A DNA stretch of 64,000 nucleotides, from assembly GCF_902459695.1 (NCBI RefSeq), contig NZ_CABPRZ010000001.1, positions 124,001 to 188,000 of the forward strand. Direction: 5' to 3'. This document shows positions 18,076 through 26,504 of this stretch, piece after piece. How positions within the stretch are numbered: the first letter of the stretch is position 1; the number at the start of each line of letters is the position of its first letter. The DNA comes from Pandoraea terrae (GTDB lineage Bacteria; Pseudomonadota; Gammaproteobacteria; Burkholderiales; Burkholderiaceae). The position numbers and the translations under genes were made by a program. The notes under the pieces are model-generated. The model was not told the origin of the DNA. It saw only the letters and a program-made list of their open reading frames with translations, and did not search any database.

Positions 18076-18360
18076 CTATACCGATGGCTGTGCGACACCA
18101 GTCCTGGCTGCACTGCGTTGCCGGCCGATCTTCTCGGCGAGTGCGTAGGCTTCCGTCGCGAGTTCTTCCATCTGCTCAAAGAACGCGCTGATGAAATTCT
18201 CGTCTAGTGAAGAGATCGTGCCCTGGCTGCCGATCGCGGATAGCGCCACGATTCGGCTCGTCAACTCATTGAGTCGCAGTGATTCCGCGTCTCCGTACTT
18301 CAATGCTTTGGTGATTGCTTCGTCTTCTTCGGGGGAGAGTTGACCCTGGACTTCAGACAT
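18076..18360 (-). CDS. Small acidic helical protein of unknown function
   Basis: 94 residues (MSEVQGQLSPEEDEAITKAL). AAGGAGG stands 8 bases before the ATG, which supports translation. The sequence is acidic, predicted almost all helical, with no membrane segment and no Cys. The central part (LRLNELTSRIVALSAIGS, then ISAFFEQMEELATEAYALAEK) looks like two amphipathic helices that could form a coiled coil. I do not recognise a family. It is isolated, with long non-coding flanks on both sides. Confidence 0.6.
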   Translation of the reverse strand: MSEVQGQLSPEEDEAITKALKYGDAESLRLNELTSRIVALSAIGSQGTISSLDENFISAFFEQMEELATEAYALAEKIGRQRSAARTGVAQPSV

Positions 18361-19118
18361 TAGTCAGCCTCCTTGCTGCGCGGTAAAAAAGCGCCCGCCC
18401 TGGCGCTGCCAGCGAAGAGGAGACCTCGATAACGACGGGTGGGCGGGCTACAAACCGGGGTGAGATACCGCGTGAATAGTCATTGACGGTTGACCCGAAG
18501 GTCACCCGGTCTGAGCCCACCCGTTGTGATGAGGGTGTATGCATGTGCGTGGCGCGTTCGGCCGCAAACATCGCGGCCGTGCACCGACTAGATTCACATC
18601 AGGATCTCACTCCCGAGTCGCGGTTGTCTGCCGCGACAAGGAAGAGCTTACGAGCGCCGCACGCCTTGCACAACCCGAATTTTACGGTTTTACATGCTTT
18701 TCAGAGTTGTCCGAGTCGGGGATTGGGAGAAGGCCGTTAGATTGTTGAATAACTGCTTTGCTGACTGACGCCAGAGTTGCTGCTATCGGCCATGAAGGGT
18801 CACTCGTCCGTACCATTTTTTGGTCGCTCAGGCGGCGGCTCTGCAGCTGGAAGCTGTCGCCGTGGTTGCGCGGGGTCGAACGACGGCAACGGGTCGCTAA
18901 GTAAAGCTTTGCATAGCGGCCCGAATCAGCCGATCGCGCTATTGAGAGTTATGACCGCCTTCGAGCTCGGAGCCGCCGTTCGTTTTCCAATTCGCGGTAC
19001 CCGTCCAGGTGTCCAACGTATTGAAGGTCCCAGGCGGTATACCTCCGGTATAAAGGTAGCGGTGAAGGAAACGTCTACGAGGCAAAATCACCTGTCGCAG
19101 TGCCTCGTCACCGAGCAG
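18361..19118. other. Long gene-poor stretch, 758 bases
   Basis: Only short, unconvincing reading frames on either strand and lower coding character than the neighbours. No RNA gene recognised. It may hold remnants of decayed mobile DNA, but I cannot name any. The promoter of the small gene ending at 18360 must lie near 18365-18480. Confidence 0.4.
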
Positions 19119-20135
19119 TCATGGCGCCTTGGTAGCCACAATAAATTCGTTCGTGTAGGTTCTACTCAGGTCGATCTGCTTGCCCTTGATGGCCGGATTG
19201 ATCGTCGACAGAACGTTAAGTACGTTTTCAGGTCCGCCCGCAGGCATTCTTCCATCGGGTGTATACATCGACATGGTCGCCTTTAGCGCTTGCACGTAGA
19301 GGGCTTTGTTTCCCCCGTAATAGTCCTTCGGCATTTTGTCTGCGATGTCCTCGGCGGAGTGCGTGTGAATGTAGGCCATGGTGCGGGCAATCGCTCGCGC
19401 CAAGCCAGCTGCCTGTGTCTTGTGCCGAGCCAGCCAGCGCGCATCCACATACAGGCCTGTGAACGGATAGATACCGCCTAGCGCCTTTTTTGTTCCTTCG
19501 ACCGTCCGCATATCGACCAGCACTGAAGCATCTCCCGTTTCAAGAAGTCGCGAGACCGTGGGCTCCGTGGTCATGCCCGCATCTATCCGATGCTGCGCAA
19601 CGGCGGCAATGAATGAATTGTCGGCGCCGACCGGCAGTGTCGAATATTGGCGGGATGTGACGCCGCTTTTCAGCGCGATGTACCGTGTCAGGAAGTCGGT
19701 CGACGATCCCAGGCCCGTCACCCCGAACGTCTTGCCCGTCGCGTCCGCCATGCTCTTCATGAGAGACCCCTTTGCGACGACCTCAACCTCGCCGGGAACC
19801 TGAAGGAACGTTGCGATCGACTGAACCTCCTTGCCCTTGCTCTGCAGGTCGATCGTATGGTCGTAGGCGCCGGCCACGGCTTGCACTGCTCCCGCAAGGA
19901 GTTCGTTCTCGGCGTCGACGCCGGAGGGCTGGGAAAGCAGCTCGAAGTGGAGCTTCTCGTCCTTGAAATACCCCAGTTGATCCGCCAACTTGACGGGCAG
20001 GTAGATGAACTTCGAAATGCCGCCAACCATGATGGAAATCGTTTGCGTGTCATCGGCCTGCACGGGTGACATGTTAACGACGCTCGCAAGCGCAATCGCG
20101 ACGCAGAATGTAAACGGTTTCGGTAGTCTTGACAT
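19119..20135 (-). CDS. ABC-type substrate-binding protein, NMT1/SsuA-like
   Basis: 338 residues with a signal peptide (hydrophobic FTFCVAIALASVVNMSPVQA, cleavage before DDTQT). GAGAGG stands 5 bases before ATG 20135. The mature part has the NMT1/THI5 fold: VGGISKFIYLPVKLADQLGY, LLAGAVQAVAGAYDHTIDLQSKGK, GKTFGVTGLGSSTDFLTRYIA. Relatives bind aliphatic sulfonates, taurine, nitrate or aromatic acids. There is no ABC ATPase or permease gene beside it. It lies downstream of the MFS and lactonase genes on the same strand, which suggests it is the third gene of that operon. Whether it works with a distant permease or as a sensor is unknown. Confidence 0.88.
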   Translation of the reverse strand: MSRLPKPFTFCVAIALASVVNMSPVQADDTQTISIMVGGISKFIYLPVKLADQLGYFKDEKLHFELLSQPSGVDAENELLAGAVQAVAGAYDHTIDLQSKGKEVQSIATFLQVPGEVEVVAKGSLMKSMADATGKTFGVTGLGSSTDFLTRYIALKSGVTSRQYSTLPVGADNSFIAAVAQHRIDAGMTTEPTVSRLLETGDASVLVDMRTVEGTKKALGGIYPFTGLYVDARWLARHKTQAAGLARAIARTMAYIHTHSAEDIADKMPKDYYGGNKALYVQALKATMSMYTPDGRMPAGGPENVLNVLSTINPAIKGKQIDLSRTYTNEFIVATKAP

Positions 20136-20210
20136 AGATGCCTCTCTGGAAGATCCAACGGTTCATGCGATAACGGTTTGCGCGCCTCAAATGTCCCGCG
20201 CCGACGAATG

Positions 20211-21536
20211 CTAATGACCCTGATTTGCAACGGCCGCAGTGGTATCCGATGCGCGCTGCGCTGTGACGCGGATGAAGAGTGTCATCAGGAACGACACGAC
20301 AAGCAATCCGGCCAGGAACAGCAGCCCCGGTGTTGCGCTGGCGCCTGAGCCCTTGATGTATCCGATTGCGAACGGTCCGACGAAGCCCCCCAGATTGCCC
20401 ACTGAATTGATGACCGCAATCGATACAGCTGCCGTTGAGCGCGTAAGAAACAGCGTCGGCAGCGCCCAGAACGGCGACTTGAATGCGTAAAGTCCAGCGA
20501 GACTCAGGCTGATCATCGCGATCGACACGTACGGATTCGTCGTGAGCCCGGCGCCGAGCAGTGCCAGCGCGGCCACAGCCAGCGGAATCGCCGAGTGCAG
20601 ACGTCGCTCGTTATGGCGATCCGAACTGCGCGACCAGAGCACCATCACAATCGTGGCAAGCACATACGGCACCATCGCGATGAGTCCGACCTGGGTATGA
20701 CTCAGGGTCTTCGAGAAACCCCGGATGATCTGCGGCATCCAGTAACCGACGCCGAGACTGCCGCACTGATACACGAAATAGATAAACGACAGATACAGCA
20801 CTTTCGGGTTGGTCATCGCCTTGATCGAACCGAAATGCTGCGCATTCGGCCTCGCTTTCTTGTCGTTTTCCAGTTCACCCTGCAACCAGTCTCGCTCTTC
20901 GGGCTTGAGCCACTTCGCGTCCGATGGGCGGTCCGTCAGATAGATGAAGCACATCAATCCGCCGATCAACGCGGGCCCACCTTCGAGCACCAGCATCCAG
21001 CGCCAGCCGCTCCATCCGAACCAGTGGACGTTATCCATGATCCAGGTGCTCAGCGGCGCGCCGATGATGTACGAGACGGGAATCGCCGCCGTGAAGAGCG
21101 CGACCGTTGTCGCGAGTTCTTTTGCACGGAACCAGTACGTCAGGTAGACAATGATGCCTGGAAAGAACCCCGCCTCGGCGACCCCCAGCAGAAAGCGCAG
21201 TACGTAAAGTTGCGTCGCGTTCTGCACGAATGCCGAAATCACTGCGACGACGCCCCACGTCACGAGAATGCGGGCAATCCATACGCGGGCGCCGTATTTG
21301 TTCAGCATGACGTTGCTGGGCACTTCGAACAGGAAGTAGCCGATGAAGAAAATACCTGAGGCAAAGCCGAATGCTTCGCTGCTGAGCGCCAGCGCCTTGT
21401 TCATCTGCAACGCCGCGTAGCCGATGTTCGCGCGGTCGAGGTACGAAATGATGTAAAGGATAAAAACGAACGGAATGATGCGCCAGGCGATCTTGCGCAC
21501 AAGCGCCCGTTCGTCGATTGGGGTGATAACTTGCAT
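20211..21536 (-). CDS. MFS carrier, ACS family (tartrate/phthalate-type)
   Basis: 441 residues, 12 membrane helices. The N-terminus RKIAWRIIPFVFILYIISYL then DRANIGYAALQMNKAL is the classical start of anion:cation symporters (tartrate, phthalate, glucarate, tricarballylate carriers). It continues with GIFFIGYFLFEVPSNVMLNKYGARVWIARILVTWG. It is in one leftward unit: lactonase, this carrier, binding protein, with gaps of 54 and 75 bases. A di- or tricarboxylate product of the lactonase is the plausible cargo (inference). Only a weak GAAG precedes the ATG, suggesting translational coupling with the upstream gene. Confidence 0.92.
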   Translation of the reverse strand: MQVITPIDERALVRKIAWRIIPFVFILYIISYLDRANIGYAALQMNKALALSSEAFGFASGIFFIGYFLFEVPSNVMLNKYGARVWIARILVTWGVVAVISAFVQNATQLYVLRFLLGVAEAGFFPGIIVYLTYWFRAKELATTVALFTAAIPVSYIIGAPLSTWIMDNVHWFGWSGWRWMLVLEGGPALIGGLMCFIYLTDRPSDAKWLKPEERDWLQGELENDKKARPNAQHFGSIKAMTNPKVLYLSFIYFVYQCGSLGVGYWMPQIIRGFSKTLSHTQVGLIAMVPYVLATIVMVLWSRSSDRHNERRLHSAIPLAVAALALLGAGLTTNPYVSIAMISLSLAGLYAFKSPFWALPTLFLTRSTAAVSIAVINSVGNLGGFVGPFAIGYIKGSGASATPGLLFLAGLLVVSFLMTLFIRVTAQRASDTTAAVANQGH

Positions 21537-21590
21537 ATGTCTTCACCGGCAGGCAAGCCCGCCAGATGCCTCTGAATTCGATATTGCGGA

Positions 21591-22823
21591 CTAGGCCTGG
21601 TGTTGCGAGAACACCATGCACACGGGGCTGCCCGATTCGACGGAAAATCCGGTCGGCTTCAGTTGTCCCGTGCTCGGATGGACGGAGAACGCGACGATGC
21701 TGTCGCTATCTTCGTTCAGCGCGTACATGAAGCGACCGTCCGGGGTGCAGGTCATGAAACGCGGCGTGCGTCCCAGCGTTGGTTCAGCGTTGATGAAGCT
21801 CAGGTGTCCGGTCGCCTGGTCGATGCGGAAAACGGCGATGCTGTCGTAGCCGCGATTCGACGCATAGACGAAGCGGCCTGTGCGGTCGACCTCGATTTCC
21901 GATGCGCGACTGTTGCCCGTGTAGGTATCGGGCAACGACGACACGATCTGTACTGGCGTCAAAGCGCCGCTATCCGACGAATAGCGGTAGGTCGTCACCG
22001 TCGAGTCAAGTTCGTTGACGACGTACGCATAGGCGCCGTTCGGATGAAAGGCGACATGACGCGGACCGGCCGTCTCGCGCGACACAGTGAACGCAGGGTT
22101 GGCGGGGGAGAGTTGCCCGTCCTTGAAGCGGAACGTGAAAACGCGATCCAGACCCTTGTCCGGAACGATGACGAACCTGCCGGTCGGGTCGAAGGGATTG
22201 AAGTGCGGCTTGGCCTGCTTCTGCTCGATACGATGCGGACCGATCGGGCCTTCGAGGTGAACCAGTTGGGTCAGTTCCTGAAGCGACCCGTCCGCCGCGA
22301 TCGGCAGGACCGCAAGGCTCGCGCCGATGTGGTTTGACACGACGATGTAGCGGCCCGATGGATCAATCGCAAGGTGGACCGGATTCTTGCCCTGCGTGCT
22401 TTGCCGGTTCATGAAAGTGAGCTTGCCCGACGCCTTGTCCACCTTGAATGCACTGATGTCGCTCATGTCGCCATGCACGGTGTAAAGGCGTTCGCCGTTG
22501 CCGCTCAGCGCGAGGAACGATGGATTGACGAGGTCCTCCACGAGCTGGACGCGTTCAAGCGCGCCCGTTCCGGTGTCGACCTGATAGACGCTGATACCGT
22601 CGCCGTGGGCATTCCGTTCGCGGGTAGTCCGCGATCCGACATAAGCAAACATGGGCTTCCTTCCTTTGAAATCTGTCTGGCGCAACGCCGGTTCACGCGC
22701 GAAAACCGACCGCGTGACAGGCGCGATCGCGGCCAGCGCGCCCAGCGCCGCAGTCCCTTGAACGATGCGTCGTCGAGCGCGGTCCGGGTCCGCTTTGCGC
22801 CAGTCACGGTCAGTTTTCCTCAC
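21591..22823 (-). CDS. Exported beta-propeller lactonase (YbhE / 6-phosphogluconolactonase-like)
   Basis: 410 residues from GTG 22823 (read as MRKTDRDWRKADPD), chosen because GGAG stands 7 bases upstream. Longer in-frame starts run into the divergent promoter. The N-terminus ARRRIVQGTAALGALAAIAP ending SVFA is a Tat-type signal (RRRIVQG). The remainder is a seven-bladed propeller with repeats of the form GRFVIVPDKGLDRVFTF, GAYAYVVNELDSTVTTY, GRFVYASNRGYDSIAVF and GRFMYALNEDSDSIVAF. The family hydrolyses sugar lactones or muconolactone analogues. Export to the periplasm means it would act before uptake by the adjoining MFS carrier (inference). It is divergent from the aconitase paralogue, 76 bases apart. 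Confidence 0.9.
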   Translation of the reverse strand: MRKTDRDWRKADPDRARRRIVQGTAALGALAAIAPVTRSVFAREPALRQTDFKGRKPMFAYVGSRTTRERNAHGDGISVYQVDTGTGALERVQLVEDLVNPSFLALSGNGERLYTVHGDMSDISAFKVDKASGKLTFMNRQSTQGKNPVHLAIDPSGRYIVVSNHIGASLAVLPIAADGSLQELTQLVHLEGPIGPHRIEQKQAKPHFNPFDPTGRFVIVPDKGLDRVFTFRFKDGQLSPANPAFTVSRETAGPRHVAFHPNGAYAYVVNELDSTVTTYRYSSDSGALTPVQIVSSLPDTYTGNSRASEIEVDRTGRFVYASNRGYDSIAVFRIDQATGHLSFINAEPTLGRTPRFMTCTPDGRFMYALNEDSDSIVAFSVHPSTGQLKPTGFSVESGSPVCMVFSQHQA

Positions 22824-22864
22824 GGGATGTCTCCGAATTGGTGTATTTGGGGTTTGTGCTAGAT

Positions 22865-22896
22865 TGCATTTTGACATGTTAATATGCAAAAATGCA
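22865..22896. promoter_or_regulatory. 32-bp palindromic operator between lactonase and aconitase genes
   Basis: Outer arms TGCATTTT and AAAATGCA are exact inverted repeats. Inside them CAT/ATG and the central TTAA also pair, so 13 of 16 base pairs match. It lies 3 bases before the aconitase-paralogue ATG. It overlaps candidate promoters in both directions: rightward extended -10 TGCTAGATT at 22859-22867 with TTGGTG 16 bases before it, and leftward TTGCAT with CAATCT 17 bases on. The GntR gene at 25572 is the obvious binder (inference). A 32-bp site is about twice the usual GntR operator length, in keeping with that regulator's two winged helices. Confidence 0.7.
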
Positions 22897-22899
22897 GTC

Positions 22900-25524
22900 A
22901 TGGAAAATACTTACTCCCCCACGGAAGCCCGGTTGGTGGTCGATGGCGCGTCGTATCGCTATGTCGATCTGCCCGGCCTGTTCGGCGACACGCTGCGCGA
23001 GTTGCCCGTCGTATTGCGACTGCTGCTGGAAAACGTCATCCGGAACACGGAAGGTGAAGAACGGCAGCAAGCCGTGGAAGGCATCCTCGCGTGGAAGGTG
23101 CGCGCGACCAGCGAAGCCGAGATTGCGTTCCAGCCCAACCGCGTGCTGATGCACGACACCACGAGCACGCCCGCGCTGGTCGATATCGCCGGCATGCGAG
23201 ACGCGTTGGCGGAAGCCGGCGCGGATCCCGCGTCGCTGGGTCCGGTGCTGCCTGTCGATTCATCGGTCGATCATTCGCTGGCGGTCGAATACTTCGCGCA
23301 ACGGGATGCGGCGGCGTTGAACCTGAAGCTCGAACTACGCCGCAACGCGGAGCGCTACCGGTTCCTGCGCTGGGCCTCGAAGGCGCTGAAGGGGGTGCGG
23401 ATTCATCCGCCGGGCACGGGGATCATGCATACGATCAACCTCGAACAGCTGGCCACCGTCGTGACGACGGTCGAGCGCAATGGCGAATCGTGGGCGGTAC
23501 CGGATACGCTGATCGGCACGGACAGTCATACGCCGATGATCAACGGCATCGGCGTGCTCGGCTGGGGGGTGGGAGGGCTCGAAGCGCAGACGGTGATGTT
23601 CGGCATGCCGGTGATGCAGCGCATCCCCGATGTGATCGGCGTGCGATTGACGGGGGCGATGCGGCCGGGCGTGCTCGCCACCGACCTCGCGCTGACAATC
23701 ACACAGCGGCTTCGTGCAATTGGCGTCTCAGGAGAGTTTGTCGAGTATTTCGGTCCCGGGGTGGCGACGCTCACTGCCGGTGATCGGGCCGTCGTCGCTA
23801 ACATGGCACCGGAGTATGGCGCATCGACCGGCTTCTTCCCGGTCGATCATCACACGCTCGACTATCTGCGCGCGACGAACCGTCCGGCGCCATCAGTCCG
23901 GCTCGTCGAAGCGTTCTCGCGACAGGCCGGCGTGTGGTTCGATCCGCACGCCGAGCCACGCTACACGCGCACGATCGACATCGACCTGGCCAACATCGGG
24001 ATGCACATTGCCGGTCCGCGTCGGCCGCAGGACCTGCTCGACTACTCGCAGACGTCCGCCGAGCTCGCGAAACTCGACTTCCACCCGGTCCAGCCTCATC
24101 CGTTCATGCCGAAGCACCCGGTCGCGATTGCCGCGATCACGAGCTGCACGAACACGTCCGATCCGGCGCTGCTGATCGCCGCCGGCCTGCTGGCGCGCAA
24201 GGCACGCGCACGGGGTCTGAAGGTGCCGTCGTGGATCAAGACGTCTCTCGGCCCTGGCTCGCCTGCCGCCGCCGCTTACCTCGAACGGGCCAATCTGATC
24301 GACGATCTGTCGGCAGTGGGATTCGACATCGTCGGATATGGCTGCACGACCTGCATAGGCAACTCGGGACCTTTGACCCAGCCGGTTCGCGAGGCGATGG
24401 CCGACAGGCGAATCTATCCCGTGGCAATGCTGTCCGGTAACCGCAATTTTCCGGGTCGTATTCATCCGGATCTCGACCTCGGGTTCATCATGTCGCCACC
24501 GCTCGTGATCGCCTTCGCGCTCGCTGGCGATGCCCGGATCGACCTGAGCCACGAGCCGATCCAGCATGCGTCCGGCGGCGAGCCCGTGTTTCTGCATGAT
24601 CTCTGGCCCACGCGTGAAGAAGTGACCGAACTCGTGGCCGCAGCTGCCGATCCGCGTGACTTTCCGCGCGCATTCGCGCTCGCCAGCAAAAATCCGGCAT
24701 GGCACGATCTCGATGCGCCCGACAGCGCGCAGTTCCCCTGGAACCCGGCGTCGACTGCCTTGCGCCGGCCGCCGTTCGCCGCCGCGACACAGGGCAGCCA
24801 GCTCGGCAAGTACAGCGCCTATCCGCTGCTGGTGCTCGGCGATGATGTGACGACGGATCACATCTCGCCCGCCAGCGCGATACCGAAGGACAGCTACGTC
24901 GCAGACTTCCTCGTCTCGCGAGGCGACGATCGTGACGACCTCAACGTCTTCGCATCACGGCGCGGCAACTGGGAAGTGATGTTAAGGGCAGCCTTCTACA
25001 ACAGAACGCTGGTCAACCGCTTGCGCCCCGGCATGCCCGTCGCACACACGCTACATATACCGAGCGGCGACGTGATGCCGATTTTTGAGGCCGCTCAGCG
25101 CTACCAGCATGACGGCGATTCCGTCGTGCTCGTCGCGGGTGAGCGCTACGGCACGGGTTCGTCGCGCGACTGGGCAGCCAAGGGCCAGCGGCTTCTCGGC
25201 ATTCGCGCAGTGTTGGCCGTCAGCTTCGAACGCATTCATCGCTCGAACCTGATTGGCATGGGTATCCTCCCGCTTCGCTTTGCGCCCGGCACGAACCCGG
25301 ACTCGCTCGACCTTCGGCCGGGTGATAAGCTCGAGGTCGACGCATCGCCTGATATGCTGTCACCTCGTTGCAAGGTGTCCGTGCGTATCGTCCGTGCGAA
25401 CGGGAGCGCGCAACCCATCGAAGCGACGGCGGCGGTTGAAACCCGGCTCGAATGCACGCTGTTGCGTTCGGGCGGCGTCATCCCGTTGATATTGCAGAAA
25501 AGTTTGGCGACGCAGGGGGCTTGA
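22900..25524 (+). CDS. Aconitate hydratase paralogue (AcnA type)
   Basis: 874 residues from ATG 22900 (MENTYSPTEARLVV), full AcnA length. Iron-sulfur ligands are present in ITSCTNTSDP and YGCTTCIGNSG. Other conserved blocks are GTGIMHTINLEQLA, IGTDSHTPMINGIGVLGWG, MLSGNRNFPGR, DDVTTDHISPA and YGTGSSRDWAAKG. Several sites differ from housekeeping AcnA as I recall it: MHTINLEQ for CHQVNLE, DSHTPM for DSHTTM, GLEAQTVMFGMPV for GIEAEAAMLGQP. So it may act on an aconitate analogue, such as a hydroxy- or methyl-tricarboxylate (inference). It starts a rightward operon with the GntR regulator. In-frame codons upstream of 22900 would cross the palindrome and were rejected. Confidence 0.92.
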   Translation: MENTYSPTEARLVVDGASYRYVDLPGLFGDTLRELPVVLRLLLENVIRNTEGEERQQAVEGILAWKVRATSEAEIAFQPNRVLMHDTTSTPALVDIAGMRDALAEAGADPASLGPVLPVDSSVDHSLAVEYFAQRDAAALNLKLELRRNAERYRFLRWASKALKGVRIHPPGTGIMHTINLEQLATVVTTVERNGESWAVPDTLIGTDSHTPMINGIGVLGWGVGGLEAQTVMFGMPVMQRIPDVIGVRLTGAMRPGVLATDLALTITQRLRAIGVSGEFVEYFGPGVATLTAGDRAVVANMAPEYGASTGFFPVDHHTLDYLRATNRPAPSVRLVEAFSRQAGVWFDPHAEPRYTRTIDIDLANIGMHIAGPRRPQDLLDYSQTSAELAKLDFHPVQPHPFMPKHPVAIAAITSCTNTSDPALLIAAGLLARKARARGLKVPSWIKTSLGPGSPAAAAYLERANLIDDLSAVGFDIVGYGCTTCIGNSGPLTQPVREAMADRRIYPVAMLSGNRNFPGRIHPDLDLGFIMSPPLVIAFALAGDARIDLSHEPIQHASGGEPVFLHDLWPTREEVTELVAAAADPRDFPRAFALASKNPAWHDLDAPDSAQFPWNPASTALRRPPFAAATQGSQLGKYSAYPLLVLGDDVTTDHISPASAIPKDSYVADFLVSRGDDRDDLNVFASRRGNWEVMLRAAFYNRTLVNRLRPGMPVAHTLHIPSGDVMPIFEAAQRYQHDGDSVVLVAGERYGTGSSRDWAAKGQRLLGIRAVLAVSFERIHRSNLIGMGILPLRFAPGTNPDSLDLRPGDKLEVDASPDMLSPRCKVSVRIVRANGSAQPIEATAAVETRLECTLLRSGGVIPLILQKSLATQGA

Positions 25525-25571
25525 GACATAGCCGCTGCCGCGCTACGCGGAAGGCAGAAGGCAAGACTTAA

Positions 25572-26465
25572 ATGAACGACAGATCCATCGCAACCCAGAT
25601 TGTTGAACTGATCAAGACGGAAGGATTGGACGTCGGCGCGCATCTGCCCGCGCAAATGCTCGCGGACCGCCTGCGTGTTTCCCGTTCGCCCGTCAATGAG
25701 GCGCTAGCGCTTCTGCATGAGAAAGGCATTGTGACCCGGGAAAGGAATCGGGGATTCTTTGTCGCAACACCTGTTGTCGCACCGCTTTCGGATGTTGTGG
25801 GAGCGTTGGGCCTGGCCGAAACCGATCCCGTGACGAGCGTGTATTTCCAGATCGCTGAAGACCGCCTGAAAGGGGAGCTGCCTGCCGAGTTCTCCGAGCA
25901 GTTGATCCGCAACCGTTACGGTTTGACCAGCGCGCAGCTGACTGCCGTGCTCGGCCGCATCGCCCAGGAGGGGTGGGCCGAGCGCAAGCCGGGTTACGGC
26001 TGGCAGTTCTCTCCGATGCTGACTACGCCCGACAGCCTGTTGAAGTCATACCGGCTGCGTCTTGCGCTCGAACCGGCGGCGCTGCTGGAGCCTGGATACC
26101 GGCTCGAGCGCAAGGTGCTGGAACGGTGTCGCGAAGTTGAAAAGCACCTGCTCGCGGGCGGCATCGAAACAGATACCGCGGACCAGTTGCACGAGCGCGG
26201 CGTCCGGTTTCATGAGTCACTGGTCGAGGCATCGGGCAACAGCTTCTTCATCGATACGATCAGGCGGGTCAACCGCGTGCGCCGCCTGCTGTCGTACCGC
26301 TCGATGCAGGACCGCGAACGTTACGCCGAACACGCGAAGCAACATTTGCACTTACTCGAACTGCTCGAACGCGAGCAAAACGAAAAAGCGGCCGAAGCAA
26401 TGCGCGAGCACTTGCTGCACACGCTCGACGCACTGTCCCGCATCAGCAAAATTCTTGAACCTTAA
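25572..26465 (+). CDS. GntR-family regulator with two winged helices and FCD domain
   Basis: 297 residues, longer than the usual 220-240. Residues about 5-65 form a GntR winged helix (LPAQMLADRLRVSRSPVNEA, wing NRGFFVA). Residues about 90-150 form a second one (LPAEFSEQLIRNRYGLTSAQ, LGRIAQEG, wing KPGYGWQF). The FCD effector part follows (YRLRLALEPAALLEPGYRLE, FHESLVEASGNSFFIDTI, HLLELLEREQNEKAAEAMREH). Tandem winged helices are unusual in the FCD group. The gene is 47 bases after the aconitase paralogue and probably co-transcribed. The 32-bp palindrome at 22865 is its likely operator, giving autoregulation (inference). The ligand is presumably a tricarboxylate-type acid. Confidence 0.88.
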   Translation: MNDRSIATQIVELIKTEGLDVGAHLPAQMLADRLRVSRSPVNEALALLHEKGIVTRERNRGFFVATPVVAPLSDVVGALGLAETDPVTSVYFQIAEDRLKGELPAEFSEQLIRNRYGLTSAQLTAVLGRIAQEGWAERKPGYGWQFSPMLTTPDSLLKSYRLRLALEPAALLEPGYRLERKVLERCREVEKHLLAGGIETDTADQLHERGVRFHESLVEASGNSFFIDTIRRVNRVRRLLSYRSMQDRERYAEHAKQHLHLLELLEREQNEKAAEAMREHLLHTLDALSRISKILEP

Positions 26466-26504
26466 GACCGCACGCCAAAAGACGCGGTCGCAACGAGAGC
26501 GTCC

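Noticed and set aside
18777-19286. 169-codon plus-strand frame overlapping the end of the NMT1-like gene
   Set aside because: No family resemblance, no ribosome site, and its last third is antisense to a real gene.
20211-21359. Long plus-strand frame antisense to the MFS carrier
   Set aside because: His/Arg-rich shadow frame, typical of GC-rich genes; the minus-strand protein is a clear MFS carrier.
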